Of a DNA stretch of 64,000 bases, positions 37,612-51,834 are shown one piece after another. Numbering within the stretch: the first letter of the stretch is position 1; each line of letters starts with the position of its first letter. Made by a program: the position numbers and the translations under genes. The notes under the pieces were generated by a model. The model was not told the DNA's origin. It worked only from the letters and a program-made list of their open reading frames with translations, and did not search any database. The stretch is from Bigelowiella natans CCMP2755 (lineage: Eukaryota; Cercozoa; Chlorarachniophyceae), in NCBI GenBank assembly GCA_000320545.1, contig ADNK01001329.1:1-64000 (forward strand). Reading direction: 5' to 3'.

Positions 37612-38097
37612 TTTTTACAATCCAAAACAGGTTCGACATAAGAATTCCCACCTTAATATTCGTATCTACAGATGCGCTCGAAATTTTCGTCTCTGTGGGA
37701 TGAAAATCTATACAGGATATACTGGCTCTGTGCTCTGCAAATGTCGCCATAATTTTCTCTTTGGCAAGATCCCAAAGTCGGAGGGTTCCACTTCGAGAGC
37801 CAGACGCAATCGTTCTCTTCTTAGTATCAAAACCAGAGCCAAATTTCACAGAATCAATTGGCTTAGACCCTCCGACCAGCGCTTTGATCGGCTTTTGGTC
37901 ATTGTGGATTATCTTCCAAATATGGATCCGGCCATCGGATGCTAAAATGTAATTTGACAGGGTTCATCAATACAAACCAATAACGTATTTCGGAAATTAA
38001 ACGGACCCCCTGTTGCATAAACGAGATTATCAATGCAAGCGCAGTTGATTTTGGAGTTGTGCGCAAAGAACTCTGCATGTTTGTCGACGCGAGACAT
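34968..38097 (-). CDS. KATNB1: Katanin p80 (WD40 regulatory subunit B1)
   Basis: About 17 exons join in phase to roughly 560 aa (animal p80 is about 655). The start is MSRVDKHAEFFAHNSKINC at 38097. WD40 blades follow: YATGASDGRIHIWK, SGSRSGTLRLWDLAKEKIM with SCIDFHP, ASVDTNIKVWDVRK, HSPDGKWIISGDAGGYVKVWD, CATEKKTIRFFDLENFDIL and SASSSGLKTWGWNP. The phrase TIRFFDLENF followed by the W-x-W blade is specific for katanin p80. A short Ser-rich linker (about 36600-36690) leads to the con80 domain, LGLDMSAFL, IERTHQLRLVRSYWVKGDVK, LNLEMSRELLPILTSLLTM and ERRTRCKECLK, which binds the p60 AAA ATPase. The complex severs microtubules at centrosomes, basal bodies and spindles. Introns hold (CT)n at 35571-35622 and (AT)n at 37559-37608. 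The stop is TGA at 34968-34970. An upstream non-ATG extension (RAKSEVA) is possible. Confidence 0.88.
37559..37608. repeat. (AT)n microsatellite in a katanin p80 intron
   Basis: The 50-bp AT run lies between the DTNIK exon and the VWDVRK exon of the minus-strand katanin gene. Confidence 0.92.
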
Positions 38098-40534
38098 TGC
38101 CACTTCACTCTTTGCCCTCCTGTGTAATCAAATAGTATCTTGAGTCACAGAGAAGATCAAGTGAGCATAAATAGAAACTAGTGTTCCTTAGATCAGATAT
38201 ATGTACTTGCTGATGACTGAGAGTTCAGGCGTTCTTTGGACTCAGAAATAGATTACGAAATTCAAATCCGAGTTCTTGGATGGGGAGGCACAAGAAGTTG
38301 TTTTAAGGAGCAGCCACCACCTAAGCCATTGGGCAGGATATGGGGTGTGGAACGGTTAACTGCGAGGTACAAACTAAGTTATCAGCAGTGCTTGCTGGAG
38401 GACAAAATAGCATCCTTTTTTACCCTACGTCTTCCATGAATCCCATCACATAATTAATTCCGCCGGGAGTTGTCCTTTGATTAAAAAAAATAAATGCGCG
38501 GGAACTTTCTCTGGAAGCTGTAAATCAGCCAACAAACCAAACATGTCTGTGACATCACGGACCAAAACTTGATCAAACAACAACAAGAACAACAGTTCCT
38601 TCTTAGCAGACCACACTCAGTTTTCAGCTCGAGGCACCACGTTTCGTGCTTTGCAAGTGTGTCATGCACTTTGGCAATGCAGTTGATCACAAAGTTTCTT
38701 TCTTTCTCTCTTTCAGCAGTGCCAGTGGCACACTTCACTCACTCATTCATTCACTCATTCGTTCATTCATTCAGCTCGTTGGAGTGTCGATCATGCACGA
38801 ACACGATTCTTGAAGGAAGTTTGTTGGGCGCACGTGTGTGACACTCAGCGTGCGCACCTTGCACGCCACAAGTCTTGAGGTCTTTTCCCGTCGCAGACTT
38901 TGTTGATTGTGCGTTGGAACACTCAACGTTGTGGAGGGCAGACAAGTTGGCAGGTGGTCCTTTCAACTGCAACGCAAAACCACTTCGTTCGCTCGTGAAC
39001 TCGTGAACGAACGTGGGGTTCGTTCACGTGAAAGTGGCAATTCCTTTCACTCGTGCAACAGGCGCCAGTCTCAGTGCGATCCTGATTCGATTCGTCCGCC
39101 GGGTCCTCTTTGGAGCCGTTGACCATGGCCTTTGACGCAAAGGTCGTCACTTTTTCGGTTTGGTTCGCTGGTTCGCCCTTTTGAGAGTGCTGAAGTCATC
39201 GCACTCAGCGATGCAGACTAGCAGAAGCCAGAAGCCGTGCAACCTAGCTTCAAACAATTCTTTCTTTCTTTTTTTCTTTCTTCCTTTCTTCCAAGGTGAG
39301 TCTTTGTTCTTCTTCTTCAACTGCGCTGCTAGACTGGCCAGTCCAGCAGTGCACCATTGCGAATTGCTTCGTTCACTCGTTCGTGGGAAACCAGACCAGT
39401 GAAAACAAGCTGGCAGGCCAACAGTGAGGACGTCACAGGTCACATGCACGAACGGCATCACAACGGTGATGGCGTTGCAAGGCCATGAGAGTGCGGCTCA
39501 TTGCACACGACCCCAAGACCGACTGGACAACCCCAGAACCGTTCACATTCAACTTGTCTGCCAGACTGGTCCAGCACAGTGGCTGCCGGAACAACGTTCT
39601 CGCACGGTTGCACAGCGGCGTCACGGCGAACTTCAAAGCGCTTTGGTGCATTTGCAAGCCAACGTGCTGGCGTGCGACGACTCTCAGAACTGGCCGACCA
39701 TGCGACTGTCTGACGACCGCGCTCATCGCTGAACAGTGCTGGAGTGCGCATGGCGGTGTCCGCAAGCTAGCAAGAGTTGAGAGAAGCCGCGTGTGCTTTG
39801 CTTTTCCAAGTTTTTCCTGCCAAAGCTAAGGGGAACAAGTTTGTGTTGCACGACCTGCCCAGCTGCTAGCTAGTCGTGGAGCGAGTGCAGGTGCGCACCA
39901 GTGCGTGCACGACAGTGCCGCATGGTTTTGCTTTGGTGCTGCTGGGCGCATGCATGTGTGCGCTCTGCGAGTGGCGCGGTGCGATGCGCAACAGATGTGA
40001 TGCGGTGATGCATGACGTGATGACAGCTAGCGCAGATGGAGCGACTACAGGCGGGCTTGCTGTACTGATCGATGTGCGCAATCTGCACGATGCGACCAGC
40101 GCATGCCAATGTACCAACATTGCGCAGCGCTAGAGCGCACAGACGCGCATGTCGTGTTCATCCTGTGAGTGCATCGTGTGCCAAAAACTTGGCTGTTCAG
40201 TGTCAGAACATGAAAGTGTGCATCCACGAGATGCAGGCTCGCGGAGCCAGGGCGCGGAATGCCATGCTAGGACACAACGTGTGGTGAATCTTAGCTCTAG
40301 CTAGTTGTGCAACATGCAAGGGGTGTATCCATTTGTGATAAAAATCCTCTCACATGTAAATGAAACATGACGATATAAACTGTATGTCCATAAATTCAAT
40401 TTTTTAATGAGAATCCATTTAACTAACATCGGCCGCATATGTACAATTGTCTACGCAGAATGCTGTTTGTTGCACTCAAATAATTGAGTATCGCATCTCA
40501 TTCCTTAATTGCCCCCCATCTGATACACAATTAA
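38098..40534. other. Intergenic region with a long TGCA/GCTAGC-rich, stop-poor island (about 38690-40330)
   Basis: It lies between the 5' end of katanin (-) and the 3' end of RPS6 (-). The first 500 bases are gene-like and may hold a katanin 5' UTR exon. From about 38690 it becomes GC-richer, starting with (CATT)n (38740-38775), then passing through repeated gttcgttc/gaacgaac words near 38980-39040 and long overlapping open frames in several frames on both strands (for example 39432-39829). Those frames share no family resemblance and follow from composition. From 40330 to 40534 the sequence is AT-rich, probably the RPS6 3' UTR. Confidence 0.55.
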
Positions 40535-41475
40535 TTATTGAGCCTTTGCTTTCTTTTCACTCATTTTACGAGAAAGAGAACGCCTTTTCTCCTTGTACGA
40601 CAGACGACGTTCGCGTTCCTCCTTGAGACGCTGAGCTACAAGAGCATTGTATTCCTTTGCTGCTGCTCTGGATTTTTCGTAACGTTGCCTCTTCTCAGCC
40701 TTCCACTTTAATTTACGCTGGATGCGATCAGGGGTGATAAGTCGCTGAATCTTTGGTGCCTTCGAGTAAGATTTTTTACCCTCCTTCTCGATAGCACGTC
40801 TAACAATCACGTCGCGTGGATCGTCGTTCTTGGTTAAGTTGAATAGTTTTCTGATGTTGTTTGCGCGCTTAGGCCCCAGGCGACGTGGCTTAGCCGACTT
40901 CTCATCCGTCAGACCTTCGACATCAGCCTCACCCTTCTTCACCACAGAAAGGTTAAGTACTGAAAGATCGTGGGAAACAATGCATCCGCGGACGGACTTG
41001 CGCTTGCGTTCTCCCTGCTTGCGTGGTCGGTAGCACTTTGAACCTGATAATTTTGATGCATTTTAAATTACAGATGGCTTCATGAAAGTTTAAAGATCTT
41101 TAGGTTTAGTTCATGCTATGAACCTTTCTTGAGTAGGAGCCGGGTACGGTTGCTGATGAGCACACCTTGCATCATAGGAAAGCCTTGCTTATCATTACCA
41201 CCCGTGATCTTGAAAACATATCCCTTGAACTCTTCGCCGAGGACATCTCCTTCAACCTCTTGCGAGATACGTTTATCCCAGAAAGCACGGCTGCAAGACA
41301 CCATTCTTCAATAATGTGTTCAAGTATTTTAGAGTTAATAATTAATTACAGCTTCTGCTCATCTTCGATCTCGATGGTCTTTTGGCACCCAGTACTGGGG
41401 CAGGCAATGTTGAGCTGATAATATTCATTTTCAGTATGGAATGGGAAAAGGGGGGGAGGGAGTGCTAACCTTCAT
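40535..41475 (-). CDS. RPS6: 40S ribosomal protein S6
   Basis: Four exons in descending order (41470-41475, 41350-41414, 41124-41290, 40535-41043) join in phase to 248 aa, the normal length. The first exon is only ATG AAG. Landmarks: [30 protein letters not shown] [54 protein letters not shown] and [12 protein letters not shown], all standard eS6. It is a component of the small subunit. The C-terminus ends [17 protein letters not shown], keeping an RRSLS basophilic-kinase-type site where animal S6 has its phosphorylated serine cluster. It is divergently paired with Arp3 across about 900 AT-rich bases. Confidence 0.97.
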
Positions 41476-42378
41476 GCTGCGATTGCGCTGATCGGAGAAT
41501 TGCTACCAGAAGACGGTGTAATTCAGAAAAAATAATTAAGCGCATTGCACAAATATTCGTTTTAAGCCTTTAAGTAATTCATTTTCTAAATTTTTCACAA
41601 GAATTGTCATTTTTATATTACTTTTTTGGCATAAAGTAATACAAATGTGCCTTAAAGTCATCAAGAATATGATATAATTCTTAAACATAAATCTGAACTA
41701 ACATTTTAAGATAAAACTTCTCTACTTATGAGATCTAATATTCAACTTTTTGCCTCTCTAAAGATTCAAATTAATTTAATTCTTTGAATACGACTAATTT
41801 TATTTCATATTTTCCCCATTAAAGTCATTTATTTTTTCTATTTTATCACATATCATATCTGGAACAAGAAAGCCATTTCTCTAAGATGAGGAACGACATG
41901 CTTTTTAGTGTTGACGTTCTAGTAAAATATAGTATATTATGCATCCTTTAAGAGCCAAGATACATGCGTGCATGCATTTTCATCCTCAGAAAAATGATAT
42001 TTCGAAGTCATAAGGGACTTTGCGTTTTAAAACGACATTTAATGTGCCATATTTGCACGAAAACAAGGGAATGTGCTTCTCATTTGTGAACAATATTGAT
42101 GTATTTGGTCTTACATAGTCAACAGAGACAGATTTCCGGGCTTCAAATCTACTTTGCCCAGTTAGTACTGATAGCATCTTCATAAATTTTATACCACAAC
42201 AAAAAAATGCATACTTAACATAAAATAATAGTATATTTTCTCAGTTATTTCTATATTTTTGCATTTTTAAAGTCTTAACAAACGATCCGACTCATCGAAC
42301 TGCCAGCAGGTGGTGTCCTCATAATAGAATCAAGGGAAAGGATTAGAACCTACTCGGCCTATTCACCGACCTGCAAGT
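41476..42378. promoter_or_regulatory. AT-rich head-to-head spacer, RPS6 (-) / Arp3 (+)
   Basis: About 900 bases, strongly AT-rich especially from 41540 to 41980, without microsatellites or a TGCA/GCTAGC-rich island. It must contain the two promoters and 5' UTRs. Several short TA-rich words occur, but none can be singled out as a core element. Confidence 0.5.
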
Positions 42379-44061
<1,683 letters not shown>

Positions 44062-44812
44062 AGATGAAACGGCATTGTCGTTAGACATTGATAACACTAT
44101 GCGATATGAAGGCAAGATCATCATAATAAGCACTCTAGCACTCATGAAAATACATGCACTGTCGATCAGGATGCATGTCGACGCCATGAAGCCATCATGC
44201 TCTCATTTATTTCATGCCATGGCACCCATGCATGTCTAGATGTAATAGGCAGATTACGTTTGTGTAGACGTATCGCCTCTACATTGCAATGTGCTAGGCA
44301 AACACGCGTACTAGAGCCCTACTAGCCTAGATTACCTAATCATTACGGTGGAGTAGCACAATGACTGCTAGCATGCCCTCAACTCGCATCGATCTTCCTC
44401 CATTTCTAGTTCTCTTAGCTCCCCTTCGCGTGGCTAAATAAACGTTATTGATTTTATTCCATGCTCATTTGCTAGGATGCTAGGATAGTGTGAGCAATCT
44501 AGCAATGTCAAACTCATTTGGGCGTACGCACTGCTACTAGGCTCGCAGGTCACTAGTGCAATCTAGCTAGCAGTGCACACGCATGCGGTGCACACTTGTG
44601 CGCAAACTGCTCATGCGTGCGCACCGTGCATGTGTCCAGTCATTGCACAGTTGTGCATGGTTGGCCTGGAGCCGTGGCATGGCATGCTAGCATGGCATGC
44701 AAAGACCATCCAATGCGATGCTGACATGTCAGATGTCACTGTGCACGTAGTGATTTTATTTCATTCCTGAATAGTAAGTTTATGTTTTTAATTGCATTTA
44801 TGGCATGCGCGC
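44062..44812. other. Convergent intergenic region, TGCA/GCTAGC-rich island (about 44090-44790)
   Basis: Between Arp3 (+) and PSF2 (-). Nearly the whole spacer is island, with gcatgcg, tgcacac, gctagc and ggcatgcta words from shortly after the Arp3 stop to just before the PSF2 stop. No gene. Confidence 0.65.
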
Positions 44813-45744
44813 CTAATCGTCATATTGAGAAGAGGCTTGAGTTTGTGATTGAGATTGTGACGCCTCATAAGTTGCCATTTGTTGAGATGGTTCGTAATTA
44901 GTCGCTTGAGAAATGGACTTAAACGCGCTGAGAGTTTTAACTGAAAATCCTCTCATGCTGTATAATTCCATAGCGGCGACGTTGTTGAGCTATGAGCATA
45001 AATATCAGTCAATGAACGATGAGGAATTTATATTGACATTTTACTCTGTGAGTCATTTTCATTTTTACTTTTATGAAGTCGATTTTCCCTTTGATAGTTC
45101 GCAAGCCTTGCTTTATTTTCGAAGAACGCAAATCGGAAATATTTTTCAAAGTTGTCTTGACTTTTCGTGAGTCCTTCATATCAGACTGTGCTCTGCAATT
45201 AATTATTTCGAATTTGAACAATGCATGAAATGTATACAAGATGATAATGCGAATATCCATCATACGTTTTCAATAGCAAGGAAGCAATCTCCTCGTAGTG
45301 GTAAGGCAGTTCTGTGAAGTTTTCCTCTTGCTCGCGTTCTTCATTTTCCTTCGCTTGAAGATTGTCTGAAAGAAAGAAACTCTTCATCTACGAGATTTTT
45401 TTAGAAGCAATAAAATCCTACCCAAATCCATCCACTCTGGAGGCATGATTCCACATTTTCCCTCTTTTCTGAGCTGGAGCGCTAGCCATAGCGGTACCAT
45501 TACAGGTTGCTGTGGTTGAAAGGGTCCTATTTTACCCTGATAAATATCCGAGGAATGTCAACGTTAAGTCGAGCTGAGAGTCAACAGCGAATCTCCATCT
45601 CCCTCCCCGCCTGGCGAAAACCTCCCTCTCTGCATTAGTTACCGCGATCAAACTTATTTCCGGCATCCTGAAGTTCGGTAGAATGGTAATGAGAGTGTCC
45701 TTTGCGACAAATTCGAGCTCTCGAACTGTTAGCCCCTGGCTCAT
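44813..45744 (-). CDS. PSF2: GINS complex subunit PSF2
   Basis: Five exons in descending order (45643-45744, 45422-45536, 45266-45365, 45069-45192, 44813-44989) join in phase to 205 aa. LTVRELEFVAKDTLITILPN with FRMPEISLI, then GPFQPQQPVMVPLWLALQL, GKCGIMPPEWM, FTELPYHYEEIASLLL and ISDLRSSKI are the ordered PSF2 blocks. GINS binds MCM2-7 and Cdc45 to form the CMG replicative helicase. The start is the ATG giving MSQGLTVRE; the frame is open further upstream (to 45840), so a longer N-terminus cannot be excluded. After the conserved core a Gln/Ser-rich tail (MATYEASQSQSQTQASSQ) extends the protein slightly past the family norm. Confidence 0.93.
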
Positions 45745-46250
45745 CTTTTGGGAGGCGGTTTCCGTTCTCTCCCCTCCTCCTACTTCTTGGGTAAAAAAAA
45801 GGCGGGAAGCTGTGCAGGAAATGACGCCACGGTCGTTCATAGTATTATCATGATCATTTTTTATGTCGTCCTTCTGATTTTTCCTCCAATTTCATTTATT
45901 TACTTCATTTTGCATCTAGGATAAACTCTACCCGGAAACTACCTAAGCACGAATCAGATATTCCCACCTCCGGCGGTACCCCTTCCCTCCTCCTCTCCCA
46001 TCCTCCACAAGCTTGGTGCGTTCGTTGGCGATATCAACGTGCGCATAAGTTCTATAGCTAGCTGTTGTGCGGATACAAGGTACGGTGACGGTGACGAGGA
46101 CGCGAACGACTCGCTGACGAGGAACTAGCTGACGAGGACGATAACGAGCGGGCGACGCTCAGCTTCGTACATTCATCAGTGGTCGAGCCTCAGCCCGGAC
46201 TGGTATCACTAGAGTTCAGCACAACCTTTTACGATGCGTGATATCTTTGC
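45745..46250. promoter_or_regulatory. Head-to-head spacer, PSF2 (-) / NCA2-like (+)
   Basis: About 500 bases between divergent starts. It includes a degenerate GACGAGGACG/CTGACGAGG repeat at about 46080-46160. There is no TGCA/GCTAGC-rich island. Core promoter elements cannot be named. Confidence 0.45.
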
Positions 46251-47462
46251 ATGCCTATATTGCTTCGGACAGGCGACGTTCGTTCATCTACGGATAGTCA
46301 ATCACCCGCTGGAAAAGAAATTAGGGCTGTTCAAGACAAGGCGTCAATCAATACCCGTGTGCCCAGCCAGCTCGGAATCGCTGCTGTTAACTTATTGAGA
46401 ATACGTACAATGAATAGACCTTTGATCACGCGCAGAGATAGCCTTCTCGGCGACCTCTCTGCAGGACACACCGGATACGAGTAATCCCTTCTCATTGTAG
46501 GGCAGCATATGTTATGTCAAGACAATTATTCGAAGCATAGGAGTCCTTGATTTTCTATTAATATTGAGGTTGGTGCTGATGCCACTACTAACTTGAACTT
46601 TCACAGGTACTTATCTGAGGAGAGGAGCATACCCAAAGAAGCTGAAGATGCGAAGAAAATCCTACAAGATCTGGTCACCCTATTTTTCTTCCAAGTCGTA
46701 TTGTTAGCGTCTCCCGTGCTGTCGATTAACACCTTAATTCTTATCGAATGGTAGATCTTGCAAGAAATAAAGATCTGCAACCGGCTAACGGTAGAACACA
46801 TTACCAAGCAATACAACAAAACATCTAATTTGCCACTGGTTAATGTGGTAGGAGTATCTTGAATTTTGGCAGACGCAGGTATTATCTATTATATCCAACA
46901 CCCCTTGTTCCAAAGAATAGAGATGGAAGGGGAGGGGGGGAGCAACAGCCGATGTGCCATCGCTCGATAAACTTCACAAAATTCAAAATTCAGATGCGGC
47001 GCAGTCCATGGTTAGTAAGGCTTGAGTTCATGTCGCCATGGAACCCTGATGGAGTCGAACCGGAAGAATTAAAACAAAAGTAATTCTATACTGTGTGTAT
47101 GTGTTTTTTTTAATTACAACCAATTCTGAATCATCAAATCCTCCCACTCTTTGCAGTGCCCGGACTTGCGCAACATCGTTGATGTCTCGGCTTACGAGGC
47201 TTGGGGGAGATCTTCACGAGCACAATCTAATGGCTGGGTAGTAGTAGTAGTAGTAGTGGTGGTGGTGGTGGTGGTAATCGTAGTAGCTGAAGTAGTAGTA
47301 GCAGTGTGAAGAAAAAAGGAAATACGACTTTGTAAATTTTGGTGCATAATAATGTATCAATGTGACGGTGTATAATAATGCATCAATGTGATGTTGTTCA
47401 GACGCATCGATTCTAAGGCGGCGGGGGTATGGAGTCGACGCGCATGGACCTTAATTCATAGG

Positions 47463-47493
<31 letters not shown>

Positions 47494-47621
47494 AACTATT
47501 GTGCATGGACAGCAGCAGATATCGTTGTTTGGGTTATCTATCTATCTATCTATCTTCTTATCACCGATTAATAACAGAAATTGAGTCATGGAGGGTAGAA
47601 TGGAAGATGCGACAGGGAGAG

Positions 47622-47673
<52 letters not shown>

Positions 47674-48363
47674 TCCGATTTGCAATGTTTTGATTTGTTG
47701 CTGTTGAAAGTGTCTGGATAGCCCCATTCGCACCAGCCCGAAAAAAATGGATAGCCCTGCCGCAATTCAAAAACGTAAAACTAAAGCATGAGAAAGGGGA
47801 GGAGGAGGAGGAGGAGGGGAGGGGAATACTTCCAAGCTTCGTTTTTTGTTAGCGCAGAACAAATAGAGGATGCACGTTAACAGCCAGCTCTGCTGACTTT
47901 CAAGCACACTAAATATGATTACTACTACTACTACTACTACTTCTTGCTGTTGCTACACGATTAGGGTTAACCGTTCGAGGTGTAGAAGCTCAGCTAACAG
48001 AAAGGTGGCCTCTCTGCTGTCCTCCTCCTCCCCCTCTCCTTCCTTCTCCTACTCCTCTTCCTCTTATTTCGCAGCATCTCATCAGTGGAGGGCTTCATGT
48101 TTGTCGTTTATATTGTATTTCTTCATCATCACAAGCCGTGTTACAGCACGACTCATTGCTATTATTCGGCGTCCTTTTTCATTCTCCTAACCTTCTAAAA
48201 CATCAGGATAGAGGAGATGCACATGCAGATTGGTAGTAGTAGTAGTGGTAGTGGTAGCAGTAGTAGCAGCAGCGGAAGTAATCACATGTATGATTTCGTT
48301 TTAATATGTGTGCTCATAGAGGAGTGCAGATGTACGTAATCGATAGTTCCAGATGTAAACGTT

Positions 48364-48394
<31 letters not shown>

Positions 48395-48722
48395 TTTATA
48401 CTTTCGTTCATTATAATTTGACGTTGTTAATTGGGTACTTGTTGTCGAATTCATCATAAAATGCTTATTATCAGGGCATGCTGTGCCGCCATTTTGGTGG
48501 AGATGGGGCATACGAAAGTAGTGGCAGTAGTAGTAGCAGCAGCAGCAGCAGCAGCAAAGTGCTCATCACCGTTACCTATGCGATTATCATAGTTACTATT
48601 ATTATTATCATCATCATTATCATCATCATCATTACACAATTAGAGAATATATATGGAGAGAGAGGTAGAGAGAAGGGAGGTGATAAGATCCTAGATTAAG
48701 TAGAAGTAAATGTCTCTCTCCC

Positions 48723-48793
<71 letters not shown>

Positions 48794-49186
48794 TGTGTTT
48801 GTGTTGGCTACTTACTTGTGATTAAGATAGAATGAACTCACCTCAGCATCAACGCAAATTAGGTGGATGCTATTCCCATATAATACGATCTCTGTTCCAC
48901 TAGTACTCGGCACTGGGGTTAGTAGTTTCACGTATAAATTAAGATGTGATGATGAAGGCTGTGATGATGATGATAATGATGATGATGATGATGGAGGCTG
49001 TGGGTGATGTGACAGATATCTAACCTTCCATGTAGATTGTTCTGAGTTCATCGTCGCCCCCCTTGGCCAATCATCATATTTGTTGGAAGAAACATCACTG
49101 CGAGACTACTAACACCTATTTTTCAAACATATTTCAGTAACCATCATTCCTTCCCCTTCGATTGTGTATATCTGATAATTCGTTGT

Positions 49187-49232
<46 letters not shown>

Positions 49233-50824
49233 TACTACTCGCAGGTCTACGTAGTGACGAATTATGCTGGAATAATCCAAGGCTGCACGACATTCCTGCA
49301 AAGTAAAAAGGATGCATACTACTGTGCGTGTGCGTGTGCGTGTGAGTGTGCGTGTGAGTGTGAGTGGGGGGGGGAGGGGTGAAGAGTATTTCGTGTATCT
49401 AAACGCCACATGCAGTGTGGTGTGTGGGTTGTGTGCGCAGCCTGGTGGCATGTCAGTACCAAGTTGCTGCTGTACTTCATCCAATGTTTTAATGATATGC
49501 AGAGTGGTAATGATTATTATGATTATTGTTATTACTTTATCCATGCAGGTTTACGGGATTTCTTTCGCACGCATATCTATGAACCTTGCGAGGTGTTCCT
49601 GGCAGCTTGCACCCCACCCAACCCCCTCCCTTATGATAGTAGCCCGACTCTTTTCATCATCCATCTCCAATGCATACTAGTACATGTCGTGACCTATAGC
49701 GAGTAGCGAAGTAGATTTAACATTTTGAAGTAGTAGAAAGAAGAAGAAGACTTTTTTTTTAACTTTCTCACTGTTCTCAGGCTATTTGTGGCGAGATATT
49801 CTTCCGACATAACGAGTAGTCTTCACTACAAACGCAATCGCACATTTCCATGCCCAAGCGTTCAGTGCATGGAATGCTACATTTTCCCATAGATGCGTAA
49901 ATAATTTGTTTCTATTCTGGTTGATGCTGCTGCTGCTTTGTCGTTTCTCGTTGTTCAAGAAACATCGATATTCAAACGTGCTACTGTTGTGGGAAATTGG
50001 CGACGATGATTAATTCTAATACAGCCTCTTCATCACAACAACTTCGTTCTCTGATTATTCTGTTCTCGAATCCGCATTATTATTATTCTCGCAATAGACA
50101 AGTCATGGACAGGGAAGCTTTGAAGATGGTTGGTGATGCTATTGCAGTGTTACAGATCGTCGTGCATGTTAATAATACGCAAGTGGGAGATACTACTACA
50201 GCACAAACACGCAGTGGTAGGTCGTTACTTACATAAATTACTGGTGTGTGTGTTCAGTCAAGGGAGAGCCTTCAGAAGATGCTCAAATCGTACTTTGATG
50301 AGAAGTAAGTGTTAATATGGTGGCAGAAGAAGAAGAATCATCATAGTAATAATAATAAGAAGAAGAAGAAAAAGAAGAGAGGCTGGCCAGTGCCACTTCC
50401 AAGTAGGGGACACACACGCTTTGTTCTCCATAGATCATGTACAAAAATGGTGGTAGAGGGGAGGAGATTGTTATTCCCTGCTGCTGGTGGTGGTGGTGGT
50501 GTGTCATGAGTGAGTGTGTTTGTTAGTGGTGTATACTTTCTATACTTTGTAGAGTGTGTTTCTCCTCTTGTTAGAAGATATATCATCCATCATCCCCCAG
50601 GTTTTTCATCATCGAGTTGATTGTGTTTTTTTCCTTCTTCTTGTTAACATCGCTAGATTTCCCAGCCTTCCTGAAGATGAGCGCGTCAATATGGCTAAGA
50701 ACATGGACATGAAAGCTGTTAGCGAAGAGTCAGTCGTGTGAAAGAAGTTGTAGTAGTAGTAGTAGAAGCAGTAAGAATAATAATAACATTGGTTCGTTTA
50801 TTGTGGCATAATCCTCACCGTATT

Positions 50825-50860
<36 letters not shown>

Positions 50861-51035
50861 GGTTCTCTATCTGCCGCTACCACCTGATGATAATGCTAGT
50901 GCTACTGCTGCAGATGAAAAAAGTCACAATCTTGTGCATGTTAGTACCAAAACAGCGTTTGTATCATCTACAGAGATGGCCGCTTTCTTGACTTTGGTTC
51001 CGTTGTCGCAATTCTCACAGTCCCTGTCTCCACCA

Positions 51036-51077
<42 letters not shown>

Positions 51078-51546
51078 CCTCCCCACCTATACCTTGGTTA
51101 TTTATAGATACGCTCAGCTTGTTAACTACGCAGTGACGAATACGATCAGGGTTACCAAACACCTGTAGTAGTATTATTAGTAGTAGTAGTAGTAGTAGTA
51201 GTGATAGTAGTAGTCGTAGTAGTAGTAGTGTACGTCAAAAGTGTTTGTTTGTGTACTGTGTGAAGCAGTTGTGCTTTGATGTTGAGTTGCTTCACAGTTA
51301 TCTCCGTTGTTTTCTTTCATATCTTCTTCTTCTTCTTCTTCTTCTTCTTCCACCACTCACTCTCACCTGTAGGAGGTCCATGCTACTTTAGTTGCGTGTT
51401 GCTTTAGAACAGCCGGTCATCGGATATGAACTCTTACCTATTTGTTTGGCACAGGGGGATATTCCACGATTAGCGCTAATTCGTATGCAGTTCGTTGAGA
51501 AAGAGATGCTGGGACTGATGGACTCGGTAAAAACAACGATGAAAAC

Positions 51547-51581
<35 letters not shown>

Positions 51582-51734
51582 CGCATCTACGAAGGAGTGC
51601 GTCGTGAGGTGATGATAACTACTGCACGTCTCAGTATGATACGGTTGATTATTAGGTGGATCTCCTGTTAGATAAGAACGAAGTTAACATGCAATTCACG
51701 GCTACAGTGCCGGTTAGTGAGTAGCAGTAGTGGT

Positions 51735-51767
<33 letters not shown>

Positions 51768-51790
51768 TCTTCCCCCCTTCCCCCCCCCCC

Positions 51791-51834
<44 letters not shown>

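Noticed and set aside
38236..38439. 67-codon plus-strand frame upstream of katanin
   Set aside because: No family resemblance and located where the katanin 5' UTR is expected on the other strand.
39432..39829. Four overlapping open frames of about 100 codons on both strands
   Set aside because: They lie in a GC-richer, stop-poor island. No frame has family resemblance or splice continuity, and simultaneous openness on both strands points to composition.
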